From contig JAQUPQ010000008.1 in the NCBI GenBank assembly GCA_028716525.1, positions 1 to 64,000 on the forward strand: DNA of 64,000 bases. Reading direction: 5' to 3'. The translations under genes and the position numbers were made by a program. Position 1 is the stretch's first letter. Each line of letters begins with the position of its first letter. This document shows positions 49,098 through 56,836 of this stretch, one piece after another. This DNA is from Terriglobia bacterium (GTDB taxonomy: Bacteria > Acidobacteriota > Terriglobia > JAIQFV01). The notes under the pieces were generated by a model. The model worked only from the letters and a program-made list of their open reading frames with translations, did no database searches and was not told the DNA's origin.

Positions 49098-49553
49098 ATG
49101 GAAATTATCTTGAAGGAAACCATCGAGAAGCTCGGGACTCAGGGCCAGGTCGTGCGTGTCGCCGCCGGCTACGCCCGCAACTATTTGTTTCCCCGAAAAC
49201 TGGCGATTCCAGCCACTCCCGCGAACATGAAGCTGATCGACCAGATCAAAGCGGTCGCTTTGAAGAAAGAAGCCGCCGATCGCACTCAAGCGGAGGGCTT
49301 GGCCGGATTGTTGGCGCAATTGACCGTCACCGTGGCGCGCAAGGTCGGCGAGAACGATGTGCTTTATGGCTCCGTGACGGCCATGGATATTGCCGAGGAT
49401 TTGAAACGGCAAGGTTACGAACTGGACAAACGGAAAATTCACCTGGAGGAACCTCTCAAAACCCTGGGAGAGTACTCCGTCCCCATCAAGCTCCACCACG
49501 ATGTGACCGCGCAAGTCAAAGTTCAGGTGGTCGCCGAAGCCTCGGCTTCGTAA
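49098..49553 (+). CDS. rplI: 50S ribosomal protein L9
   Basis: 151 residues with TAAGGAG before the ATG. N-domain MEIILKETIEKLGTQGQVVR then VAAGYARNYLFPRKLAIPAT; the connecting helix and C-domain (LYGSVTAMDIAEDLKRQGYE) are complete. It ends in a good terminator, so dnaB is a separate unit. Confidence 0.96.
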   Translation: MEIILKETIEKLGTQGQVVRVAAGYARNYLFPRKLAIPATPANMKLIDQIKAVALKKEAADRTQAEGLAGLLAQLTVTVARKVGENDVLYGSVTAMDIAEDLKRQGYELDKRKIHLEEPLKTLGEYSVPIKLHHDVTAQVKVQVVAEASAS

Positions 49554-49576
49554 CGGATTCAAAGCTTCATCCTCAG

Positions 49577-49606
49577 GGCGATTCCTCTCGGGGAATTGCC
49601 TTTTTT
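49577..49606 (+). terminator. Rho-independent terminator after rplI
   Basis: A nine-pair stem (GGCGATTCC with GGAATTGCC, one G-U) and a six-base loop, followed by six Ts. It lies 23 bp after the rplI stop. Confidence 0.88.
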
Positions 49607-49909
49607 GTTTGTGGGTTTCCCTGGCCGGACCCCGCCGGATGGAAAGCTTCATTCGGCCCGCATTCCATCGGCTTTTTCCCGGCGCCTGTGATGTTCCTGT
49701 GGATGGTTTGTGGAAGTCCAATGCGCGGACGGATTGGAATGTCAAGAGGATAGTGATTCGTGAAGGAAATTGTTTTTGTCGAATTGTGTTGAGGAAAACA
49801 TTTTTCAGAATTAACGTGATAAGGTTTCGATCCAGTTGATTTTCAACTCTGCGAAATCCTAGAATAACCCTTCAGCAGATCACGGCGCGACGTTTGGAAG
49901 CGTGGGCTC
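49607..49909. other. Leader region of dnaB, no gene seen
   Basis: About 300 bp between the rplI terminator and dnaB. The half nearest dnaB (49740-49860) is distinctly AT-rich and should hold the dnaB promoter, but no convincing -35/-10 pair could be picked. The 76-codon ORF 49609-49839 has no family resemblance. Confidence 0.5.
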
Positions 49910-51244
49910 ATGGCGACTGAAATCTCCTCCCTTAAGGGATTGCCTTATAACGAAGACGCGGAACGCTCCATCCTGGGCGCCATCCTGATCGACAATAATG
50001 CCTACAACACGGCCGTTCAGATCGTCAAGCGCGACGACTTTTACCTGGAAAGCCATCGCCGCATCTTCGATTCCATCCTGGATTTGGGTGAAGCCAATCA
50101 GTCAGTCGACCTGGTCACGCTGGCCGAGCGGCTTTCGCGCCGCGGCGATCTCGAGAGTATTGGAGGGGCGGCGTATCTCTCGGCGCTGACGGATGGGCTG
50201 CCGCGCTCCACCAACGTGGAGTATTACGCCCGCATCGTCAAAGAGAAGTCCTTGCTGCGCAAAATGATCAATGTCTCCAACGGGGTTATTCAGCAATGCA
50301 TGGAGGGAGACGGCGACGCCGAGGTGTTGCTGGATCGCGCGGAGAACAGCTTCTTCCAACTCGCTGAAGACCGTGTGCGCGTGGGTTTTTATCACATCCA
50401 GCAGGTGTTCAACGAAAGCCTGCATTCACTCAGCGAATTTCAGGAGCGGCGCCGCCAAGTCACCGGCGTCAAAAGCGGCTATGACGACCTGGATCGCTTG
50501 ATCTCCGGTCTCCAGCCCTCCGAGCTGATCATTTTGGCGGCCCGGCCTTCCATGGGAAAAACCGCGCTGGCGTTAAACATCGCCGAACATGTGGCCCTGC
50601 ATCAAAACAAGACGGTCGGTATTTTCAGTTTGGAAATGTCGCGCGAAGCCGTGCTGCTGCGCATTCTGAGTTCGGTGGCGGACGTGGATGCTTCACGCGT
50701 GCGAAGCGGCTTCTTCGACAAGACGGAGCAAAACAAACTGGCCAATGGTCTCGACCGCCTCGTGGAGGCCCCGCTGTTCATCGACGACACACCCAACCTC
50801 AGTATTCTGGAGATGCGCGCCAAGGCACGACGCTTGCAGCGCGAGCATGGCCTGGCGTTGTTGATCGTCGATTACTTGCAATTGATGAGCGGCCATGGAC
50901 GGTTCGAGAACCGCGTCCAGGAAGTGTCTTCGATTACGCGAGGGCTCAAAGCCCTGGCCAAAGAACTCAACATACCTGTTCTGGCCCTGTCTCAGCTTTC
51001 CCGCGCCCCGGAACAGGAACGTACCGATCACCGTCCCCAACTCTCGCACTTGCGCGAATCGGGATCCATCGAGCAGGACGCTGATGTGGTGATGTTTATC
51101 TTTCGGGAGAGTTACTACAAGCGCGACCAGCCGGACAACCGCCAGGCGGAGCTGATTATCGCCAAACAGCGCAACGGGCCCGTCGGAAACGTCAATCTGG
51201 TTTTCATGTGGGAGAAGACGCGCTTCGAATCGATGGAAGTGTAA
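49910..51244 (+). CDS. dnaB: Replicative DNA helicase DnaB
   Basis: Hexameric 5'-3' helicase at the replication fork. 444 residues. The N-terminal domain has LPYNEDAERSILGAILIDNN, then KSGYDDLDRLISGLQPSELI before Walker A ARPSMGKTALALNIAEHVAL. FSLEMSREAVLLRILSS and the Walker B region LLIVDYLQLMSGHG follow, and ALSQLSRAPEQERTDHRPQL is near the C-terminus. No intein is present. It is the last gene of the housekeeping run and converges with the ScdA-N gene. Confidence 0.97.
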   Translation: MATEISSLKGLPYNEDAERSILGAILIDNNAYNTAVQIVKRDDFYLESHRRIFDSILDLGEANQSVDLVTLAERLSRRGDLESIGGAAYLSALTDGLPRSTNVEYYARIVKEKSLLRKMINVSNGVIQQCMEGDGDAEVLLDRAENSFFQLAEDRVRVGFYHIQQVFNESLHSLSEFQERRRQVTGVKSGYDDLDRLISGLQPSELIILAARPSMGKTALALNIAEHVALHQNKTVGIFSLEMSREAVLLRILSSVADVDASRVRSGFFDKTEQNKLANGLDRLVEAPLFIDDTPNLSILEMRAKARRLQREHGLALLIVDYLQLMSGHGRFENRVQEVSSITRGLKALAKELNIPVLALSQLSRAPEQERTDHRPQLSHLRESGSIEQDADVVMFIFRESYYKRDQPDNRQAELIIAKQRNGPVGNVNLVFMWEKTRFESMEV

Positions 51245-51316
51245 GAAGGGGGACCGCCACCCCGCATCCGGGAAACCGGACAACTCCCATACCCGATGTC
51301 AGTCCCCAGGTGAAAT

Positions 51317-51520
51317 TTACTGTGCCGTAGCGCCCAGGCTCTGCTTCAACGCGGCAATCAGGTCGCCTGCCTGAAAGCCTTTTTGACGCGCCGTGTCCTC
51401 AATGGATTGACTCGCCCCGCAGCATACATCCACGTTGAATCGATAGAAGATCGGTAGGGAGTCCGGATGACTCCGAAGAATCTCATTGATGGTTGAGGAC
51501 CCCGTAATTTCTTCCGCCAT
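51317..51520 (-). CDS. Stand-alone ScdA-N (DUF542) domain protein
   Basis: 67 residues from the ATG at 51520, which has AGGGAGC upstream; the track start adds 14 residues. The motif RFNVDVCCGASQSIEDTARQ matches the DUF542/ScdA-N domain, found at the N-terminus of RIC/YtfE/ScdA di-iron proteins that repair Fe-S clusters after nitric oxide or oxidative damage. The CC pair of DxCCGG is kept, although the last Gly is Ala-Ser here. The hemerythrin-like di-iron domain is missing, so it is a single-domain version. It is the last gene of the nnrS-like operon. Confidence 0.8.
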   Translation of the reverse strand: MAEEITGSSTINEILRSHPDSLPIFYRFNVDVCCGASQSIEDTARQKGFQAGDLIAALKQSLGATAQ

Positions 51521-51549
51521 GGTTTGCTCCCTTTTCTCCCACTCCGCTT

Positions 51550-51888
51550 TCAGTGGGAACATGTGCCGGCGCCAGCCGGTGCCGGAATGATCGTAGCCAG
51601 AATATTGATCGATTCGTTCTCCGCAGCCCGCATGCCATGAATCTCCAGCGGCTCGAAAAACATCAAATCGTCTTTGCTGACGCTGTATTCTTCTTCTCCC
51701 TTGCGAATGAACCCGGCGCCGTCAACCACGTGCATAACGACGCAGGCATTCGCCTTGTGAGGTTCCACCGCCTGACCCGCGTTGAGATTGAACAGCACCA
51801 CACGACAAGGGGTGCAGTCGTGCAGCAATCGTGCCGTGTAGCCGTCGGGACGAAAGTCCTGTGCCGATTTCCAGTTTGTTTTGCTCAT
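51550..51888 (-). CDS. Small cupin-domain protein
   Basis: 112 residues from the internal ATG 51888 (MSKTNWKSAQDFRPDGYTAR). A single cupin barrel is indicated by LNAGQAVEPHKANACVVMHV, VVDGAGFIRKGEEEYSVSKD and DLMFFEPLEIHGMRAAE. The two His-bearing motifs could bind a metal, and the C-terminus ends GTCSH. The gene sits 33 bp after the nnrS-like gene and 29 bp before the ScdA-N gene, so co-transcription is likely. The ligand is not predictable; a sensor or metal-handling role in NO or redox stress is an inference from neighbours. Confidence 0.8.
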   Translation of the reverse strand: MSKTNWKSAQDFRPDGYTARLLHDCTPCRVVLFNLNAGQAVEPHKANACVVMHVVDGAGFIRKGEEEYSVSKDDLMFFEPLEIHGMRAAENESINILATIIPAPAGAGTCSH

Positions 51889-51921
51889 TAGCGCATCCTT
51901 CCTTTCCAAAAATCTTTTCCC

Positions 51922-53739
51922 TCATGCCGCCGATTGGCTCGCCAACATGTCGCGCACCTTGTTCAGTGTGCTCACCAACAAGCGGGCATCGAGATTCTTT
52001 ATCCGGGCCGCTTGCTCGACCGTAACGGCATGAGCCATGGTTTTTCTCAAAACCGGATTCCGAAGTTGATCGAAACCAAAATTCAAGAACACATCCAGGG
52101 TGGCGGGGTAACTGGCCAATACCTGCGCCACGGTCCAGGAAGCACTAATGGGGCCCGCCATTTTCTTTTCGACCGCCGCCCGTACATCCGCCCTGCCTTG
52201 AATCGTGGCCACCAGGTTGTACGCGAACAGGCACAGGCCGATTAATTCGAAATAGCCTGAGGTTCCCGCGACCAGGAACATCGATTTTCCAAACGGCACC
52301 GTCAGCGCTTGAAATGCGACGCGCAGCAAATTTCCTGCGGTCATGAATACGAAAGCGGCATTCAGCAACCGGGTGCTGTAGATGCGATGTCCCGTGAAGA
52401 CCGGCACGATGCGGTTGGAATAACCCATGATCATCATGGTGATGAATCCCACGGTCAGGGCGTGCCGATAGGCCCCCATCAACGCATGGGCCACCACTTG
52501 CCCCGTCATGAATTGATAAATCGAAAAACTGAAAATCATGACGGTCGCAGCCGCCAGCCAGGCATAGGATTGATAAACAAATTTCTCGTAATCGCGCGGC
52601 AGCGGAGTGCCGCTGAGATCCACTGTTGATTTCCCAAAAATGTGGAGATTGTAGATGAACCCGACAATGGCCAGAAGTTCCACGCTTGCCGAAGCCAGCA
52701 GCAAGCCCCGTGCCCAGGGAGTCGCCGCCTGGTGCATCATCAAATCGGCCGCCATGCGAGCCATCAAAGCCGCGTTCCATGAGCCAAACACCCAACGATC
52801 CAGGGTGTTATTGGGGGATTTCTTTCCCATGAACACGCCCACGGTCCTGCGGCCGATCCCGAAAATGAACATTGTGATGAATCCATCGAGCTGAAGGTGG
52901 CGCAACGACCAGTTCAAGGCCTCTGGAATGGAGTTGGAATTCTGCGCCGCCATCGTCATCACAATTCCGACATTGGCCAGTCCCATGAGAAGGAACCAGG
53001 TCGATCCGGCCATCAAGTATTTTTCGAAACCCTCGTTGGATTGGGGCGAGGACTGCAGTGTTTTGAGGATAATCAAAACGAATAGACCGATGGCCACCAA
53101 CTCCAACAGCGCGGAGGTGATCACGATTCCCGCAATGTGAGTGTTCCCCGCCATCAGGGGTTGAAAAATTCCCCGCAGCAGCACCCCGGCAGCCATTAGA
53201 ACAAACGACGTTTCCGCAAAAAATTCATTCCACAGTTTTGTGGCTTTCATCCGCGGAACCACGTGATAGGCCACGCCCATGATAAATAACGAAACCCAGC
53301 CGAAAATCTGCACGTGTCCGTGGGCTTGGTTGGAGGGATCCAGCCACTTGGGAAAATCGCGGTGAATGGCAATGAGGGTGAGATTGATGACGCCCCACAC
53401 CACGCCGCCGGTCAAGGTGAAGGCCAGGGCGGCAAAGATGAATCGTTTATACAGCGGTATTTCTTGAGGCCCTTGCGCTGAAGCTTCCTTTTGCAGCGGT
53501 TCAGTCCGGATGAACTCCTTGACTTCCGAAATCAAGGTTTGGGGATTGATGTTGTGAACCACGGCAAACCATTGCAGCGGCTCGTCGGGCCCGCGCTCTC
53601 CGCCGCAGCCCATAAGCCCGTAACGAGTGAACAGCTCCACGGTTTGAGGAAAGGCGGCAATAATGGCGCGAATGTTGGTGTTCGAGCCGATCGCATCCAC
53701 CGTCAAAACTTCATTTTCTTTCGCGAGCGATGTGCTCAT
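51922..53739 (-). CDS. NnrS-like membrane protein flanked by two redox-disulfide/DUF1858-type domains
   Basis: 605 residues. Residues ~18-78 form a small domain like the ScdA-N/hybrid-cluster-associated type (FTRYGLMGCGGERGPDEPLQ). Residues ~98-515 form about 12 membrane helices of the NnrS type. His residues sit in recurring H-x4-5-G-[FW] blocks: AHGHVQIFGWVSLFIMGVAY, RHLQLDGFITMFIFGIG and RHALTVGFITMMIMGYSNRI. Residues ~533-597 form a DUF1858-like domain (TVAQVLASYPATLDVFLNFG). NnrS proteins are haem/copper membrane proteins linked to NO stress. A TGAC-N4-GTCA dyad and a -10-like hexamer lie upstream. Confidence 0.82.
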   Translation of the reverse strand: MSTSLAKENEVLTVDAIGSNTNIRAIIAAFPQTVELFTRYGLMGCGGERGPDEPLQWFAVVHNINPQTLISEVKEFIRTEPLQKEASAQGPQEIPLYKRFIFAALAFTLTGGVVWGVINLTLIAIHRDFPKWLDPSNQAHGHVQIFGWVSLFIMGVAYHVVPRMKATKLWNEFFAETSFVLMAAGVLLRGIFQPLMAGNTHIAGIVITSALLELVAIGLFVLIILKTLQSSPQSNEGFEKYLMAGSTWFLLMGLANVGIVMTMAAQNSNSIPEALNWSLRHLQLDGFITMFIFGIGRRTVGVFMGKKSPNNTLDRWVFGSWNAALMARMAADLMMHQAATPWARGLLLASASVELLAIVGFIYNLHIFGKSTVDLSGTPLPRDYEKFVYQSYAWLAAATVMIFSFSIYQFMTGQVVAHALMGAYRHALTVGFITMMIMGYSNRIVPVFTGHRIYSTRLLNAAFVFMTAGNLLRVAFQALTVPFGKSMFLVAGTSGYFELIGLCLFAYNLVATIQGRADVRAAVEKKMAGPISASWTVAQVLASYPATLDVFLNFGFDQLRNPVLRKTMAHAVTVEQAARIKNLDARLLVSTLNKVRDMLASQSAA

Positions 53740-53775
53740 ATCCTTCTCCTGAGAAGATCCTCAATTCACAGGAAA

Positions 53776-53816
53776 AGGATATCCCTGGACCTTTTTGGGG
53801 GCCATGACTTATGTCA
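53776..53816 (-). promoter_or_regulatory. FNR/Dnr-type operator and -10 box before the nnrS-like gene
   Basis: On the minus strand the perfect dyad TGACATAAGTCA (plus 53805-53816) is centred 32 bp before a -10-like TATCCT (plus 53776-53781). This predicts a class II activator position near -41.5. The transcript would begin about 30 bp before the ATG at 53739. The binding protein is probably the Crp/Fnr regulator encoded at 54350. Confidence 0.65.
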
Positions 53817-53823
53817 CGAGAAG

Positions 53824-53896
53824 AAGTTGGGGACAGACACCTTCAGTCCAAGAATCCCTCGATTCTTTCAAAAACTGGTGTCTGTCCCCGGAGTGG
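53824..53896. repeat. 73-bp hairpin repeat, copy 1
   Basis: The outer 13-bp stem GGGGACAGACACC/GGTGTCTGTCCCC encloses a smaller stem AGAATC-CCTC-GATTCT. It is 70 of 73 identical to copy 2 (54111-54183), in the same orientation. It begins 8 bp from the nnrS operator and supplies the C-terminal codons and stop of the RelE-like ORF. The motif GGGGACAGACACC is familiar from intergenic repeats in many bacteria, often thought to be linked to REP-type transposases; that link is recall, not evidence here. Confidence 0.88.
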
Positions 53897-54158
53897 CATC
53901 GCGCTCTCGGCGGTGGCCTATCCGAAGGATCACAACATCATGGCCCAAGAGCGCGAAGATGACTCGGTAGTCCCCCACCCGAAATTTCCTCAGCCCGGCA
54001 AACGGCCCTCTCAGAAGCGGATACTTCTCGGCGTTCTTTGACAATTCTGCTTCAATGCGATCCAGCACGCGACGGGCTTCGCCCCTGGACAGCTTCTTAA
54101 GGTCGCGGAAAAGTTGGGGACAGACACCTTCAGTCCAAGAATCCCTCGATTCTTTCAT
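53868..54158 (-). pseudogene. RelE/ParE-type toxin fragment between two repeat copies
   Basis: The unique 214 bp between the repeats encode FRDLKKLSRGEARRVLDRIE, a central region, and KFRVGDYRVIFALLGHDVVI then LRIGHRRE. This is the body of a RelE/ParE toxin from its first helix to the end of the last strand. About ten N-terminal residues, the first beta-strand of the fold, are absent. The 96-codon ORF exists only because the right-hand repeat supplies an ATG and 16 codons, and the left one supplies the end. No antitoxin gene is adjacent. I read it as a remnant, although translation of the chimera cannot be excluded. Confidence 0.72.
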
Positions 54159-54183
54159 AGATTGGTGTCTGTCCCCGGAGTGG
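54111..54183. repeat. 73-bp hairpin repeat, copy 2
   Basis: Same 13-bp outer stem and inner AGAATC/GATTCT stem as copy 1, with three differences near the loop. On the minus strand it provides the start codon and first 16 codons of the RelE-like ORF. The 166 bp beyond it up to the regulator gene contain a small CCCCCA/TGGGGG hairpin and no gene. Confidence 0.88.
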
Positions 54184-54349
54184 TAGGTCGGAACTGAATC
54201 ATCCCCCAGCTTCCGTTGGGGGAATTAGCGCCGCTCACCCTTTAGCGTCAATTTCTCTTCGGTTGATGCGTATGCGCAAGGCGGGATCCGAGCTACCAGA
54301 AATCAGCGCAATAGAAGTCGGTGGAAATGAGAGCAACGGCGTGATGAGC

Positions 54350-55042
54350 CTATTTCTTGAGCCCGGAGGCGATTTCTTTGAGTTCAGGGAGAGAATGAAC
54401 GGTGATGTGTCGGCCGTCGGTGGAAATTAGTTTTTCATCCTGAAAACGGCCGAGCGTGCGCGACACCAGTTCACGGACTGTACCCAACTGGGCGGCAATC
54501 TCCTGCTGAGAATACGCCAGTTCAAACTCGACCCCGGCGCCGGTTTTACGACCTTTGCCTTCCGCCAACGTGACCAGCCGCCGAGCCAAGCGTTGACTGA
54601 CTTCTTTCAATGATAATTCCTCCACCAACATGACCATTCTCCGCAAACGCATGCTGAGGGAGCGGATGACCGCCATGGCGATTTCGGGATGTTGTCGCAG
54701 GGTGGCATCGAAATCGCGCCGTGAAATGAAGAGCAGCTCCGCCTCGTCGACGCATTGCGCGGCCGCCGGATACTTTCCTCCGTCAAACAGCGGCAGCTCC
54801 GCGACCGGCGTTCCCGGCAATTGCATGTCCAGGGATTGTTCGCGTCCGCTCGCAGAGCACTTCAAAATCCTCACGGCGCCCCGCACCACCACAAACAAAC
54901 CTTTGCATTCGTCGCCCTCTGCAAACAGGAATTCGCCTTTGCCGTAGGTTTTCTCAACCGCGTGCTGAGCCAGCGCCGCAATTTCAGTCTCGCCCAGCTC
55001 GTGAAAGAAGGGAACGCGTTTTAAGAGTGCGGTTTTATCCAT
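54350..55042 (-). CDS. Crp/Fnr-family transcriptional regulator
   Basis: 230 residues from ATG 55042, preceded by AGGAAGGAG; the track start adds nine. An N-terminal cyclic-nucleotide-type beta-roll (GEFLFAEGDECKGLFVVVRG) is followed by a long dimer helix. The C-terminal helix-turn-helix is YSQQEIAAQLGTVRELVSRT. The recognition helix keeps the E-x2-S-R pattern of FNR. The N-terminal cysteine cluster of FNR is absent, so it is nearer the Dnr/NnrR-like haem or ligand-sensing types. It stands between the nnrS-like and ywiC-like genes, which carry matching operators. A small dyad ACAAAT-ATG-ATTTGT lies just upstream of its own leader. Confidence 0.9.
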   Translation of the reverse strand: MDKTALLKRVPFFHELGETEIAALAQHAVEKTYGKGEFLFAEGDECKGLFVVVRGAVRILKCSASGREQSLDMQLPGTPVAELPLFDGGKYPAAAQCVDEAELLFISRRDFDATLRQHPEIAMAVIRSLSMRLRRMVMLVEELSLKEVSQRLARRLVTLAEGKGRKTGAGVEFELAYSQQEIAAQLGTVRELVSRTLGRFQDEKLISTDGRHITVHSLPELKEIASGLKK

Positions 55043-55178
55043 GGAACTCTCCTTCCTGCACACCGACAAATATGATTTGTGGAACCTTTTGTCTCGTTTA
55101 GTTTATCTAATTCAAGGGGGATGTTCAAAGGGCAGCTCTTGGCAATATGGATGGGTCCTGGTCGAAATGCCTGAAGAA

Positions 55179-55320
55179 CTCACCGCGGAGACGCCGAGAT
55201 GCGCAGAGGCCATAAAGGTCAGAGCACGAGAACGAGTTCATTCCAAAATCTGGCGGAGACTTTTTAAGTAATTATTTCATTTCAGCGCAACCTCTGCGAA
55301 CTTTGCGTCTCTGCGGTGAG
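55179..55320. repeat. Inverted-repeat element of the CACCGCAGAGAC family
   Basis: Arms at 55179-55209 and 55291-55320 pair at about 26 of 31 positions, with the cores CTCACCGC, GAGACGC and CGCAGAGG. The 81 bp between hold no gene. A single half-copy of the same motif (GCGTCTCTGCGGTGA) lies near 62840. It separates the regulator gene from the operator of the ywiC-like gene. Confidence 0.7.
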
Positions 55321-55344
55321 CATATCTTCACTCCTCCGAATTTG

Positions 55345-55384
55345 TGACAAAAGTCATCTAGCCGCTGGTTGGAGGAATTATAAT
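55345..55384 (+). promoter_or_regulatory. FNR/Dnr-type operator and -10 box before the ywiC-like gene
   Basis: The perfect dyad TGACAAAAGTCA (55345-55356) is centred 31 bp from a perfect TATAAT (55379-55384). With a start near 55391 the dyad is at about -41, the class II FNR position, and no -35 box is needed. Half-sites match those before the nnrS-like gene, which supports a common regulator. Confidence 0.72.
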
Positions 55385-55440
55385 CGCACCGCATGAGTTC
55401 GTACTGAATGAACGTTTTTGAGGAATCCGAAGAACCCCTC

Positions 55441-56247
55441 ATGACACTCAAGCACATGCTTCCGAAAGAGCACGGCACTTGGGCCATGCTGTTGGCGCCC
55501 TGGATAGTGGGTTGTGGAGTAGCCCGGCGTTTCGATCACGCCGCTCTGCTCTCGCTGGCGGCCATTCTGATGTTCTTTCTGGCGCAGAATCAGATGATGA
55601 ACTGGATGCGGCTGCATTTTGCCAACCAACCGGATTCCAACGCTCTCCGGCGAACCGAGCTTTTGCTGCTGGTGTTTGGCTTGATCGGAATTCTGATTGT
55701 TTCGCCCCTGTGGGTGGTCGACAAACTGCACGGGCTGATTTATTTCGCGCTCCTGGCGTTGCTTCTGACCGCCGCTGCCCTCTTCCTGGTTCAAAAAAAG
55801 AAGGACCGCTCGATCGCCGGGCAGATTCTGGCGGCCGCCGGGCTGTCGTTGAGCGCGCCGTTGGCTTACTACTCCACTTCACGCACTCTTGACCACAACG
55901 CGGGGATTCTGTGGCTGGTGAATTTCCTCTTCTTTTTGGGCGGGGTGTTTTACGTTCAGATGAAGATTGATGCCCTGGCACGAAGAAAATCCTTCCAACG
56001 CTTGTCCGACAGGTTCCGATTTGCCGCTGGGACGTTGGTGATGGACTCACTTCTTGTTCTGGTGGCCTTCGGATCCCTGCGATGGAGCTCTTTCTCCGGC
56101 TGGGCCACTTTGGCATTCGCGCCCACAGCCATTCAGGCGATCGCCGGAACAATCCGTCTCGACCACCCCGCTGTTTTGAAACGTGTCGGAATCATCTCCA
56201 CGATTCATTCCATCCTTTTTGTCGCCCTTTTCATCATCTTGGCTTGA
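55441..56247 (+). CDS. YwiC-like integral membrane protein
   Basis: 268 residues from ATG 55441, where the family start LKHMLPKEHGTWAMLLAPW begins; the track start at 55408 would add 11 residues and leave a leader of only ~17 nt. About eight hydrophobic segments follow, with SLSAPLAYYSTSRTLDHNAG in the middle. YwiC belongs to the anaerobic fnr/nar neighbourhood in Bacillus subtilis, and its biochemical role is unknown. The FNR-type promoter just upstream fits that link. Confidence 0.82.
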   Translation: MTLKHMLPKEHGTWAMLLAPWIVGCGVARRFDHAALLSLAAILMFFLAQNQMMNWMRLHFANQPDSNALRRTELLLLVFGLIGILIVSPLWVVDKLHGLIYFALLALLLTAAALFLVQKKKDRSIAGQILAAAGLSLSAPLAYYSTSRTLDHNAGILWLVNFLFFLGGVFYVQMKIDALARRKSFQRLSDRFRFAAGTLVMDSLLVLVAFGSLRWSSFSGWATLAFAPTAIQAIAGTIRLDHPAVLKRVGIISTIHSILFVALFIILA

Positions 56248-56350
56248 AAATCAGAAGGCCCTTCAATCCAACTCTTCCCCAAGAACACAAAGACACACTT
56301 TCAGAAAACCGCGGTGCGCTGTACTGGCTCTATTTTTCAAACCCGGCTCT

Positions 56351-56836
56351 TCAGGATCCAAAATCCAGTTGTGTGATTTTGATGAGGGGGTGTTGATGAT
56401 TCCAGTCTTCTGAAATCCGTTCAAATCCGACGGCAAAATCTCGAACTTCATTGGGTTTTAGTGAGGCTTTGTGGACATCGACCACCTGTTTGGAGTCCAC
56501 CAAGATGCGCTGGCCGTTCACATCCAGAAAAGTAAACGTGAGCGCCAGCACGGTGACCGGGCGACCGGTGTGATTGGCTACTTGCCCGTTCACATACGTC
56601 ACATGGTTCCCAATGATGTTCTTGGCGGTGTTGATATAAATATCGCTGACTTCGATTTGTGATGAAAACTCCCGGGCCTGATCTTGCATGCGGCGCTCAG
56701 CGGCCGCCCGATACCGCTCCATCACCATATGAATGACGTAGCCCACCGTACTGATCAGAATCGCGACAATGAGAATACTGGCCAGGATGCGCTTTAATCC
56801 GCCCGGTGACGGTTTCTGGACATTTTCTTCAAGCAT
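56351..56836 (-). CDS. Membrane-anchored protein with FxLYD/DUF2393-like domain
   Basis: 161 residues: a short cytoplasmic tail, one membrane helix (ILASILIVAILISTVGYVIH), then an external beta-rich domain (YVNGQVANHTGRPVTVLALT, then FTFLDVNGQRILVDSKQVVD and LKPNEVRDFAVGFERIS). That pattern resembles FxLYD or DUF2393 domains of unknown role. It is convergent with the ywiC-like gene and probably monocistronic, 117 bp from pmbA. Confidence 0.72.
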   Translation of the reverse strand: MLEENVQKPSPGGLKRILASILIVAILISTVGYVIHMVMERYRAAAERRMQDQAREFSSQIEVSDIYINTAKNIIGNHVTYVNGQVANHTGRPVTVLALTFTFLDVNGQRILVDSKQVVDVHKASLKPNEVRDFAVGFERISEDWNHQHPLIKITQLDFGS

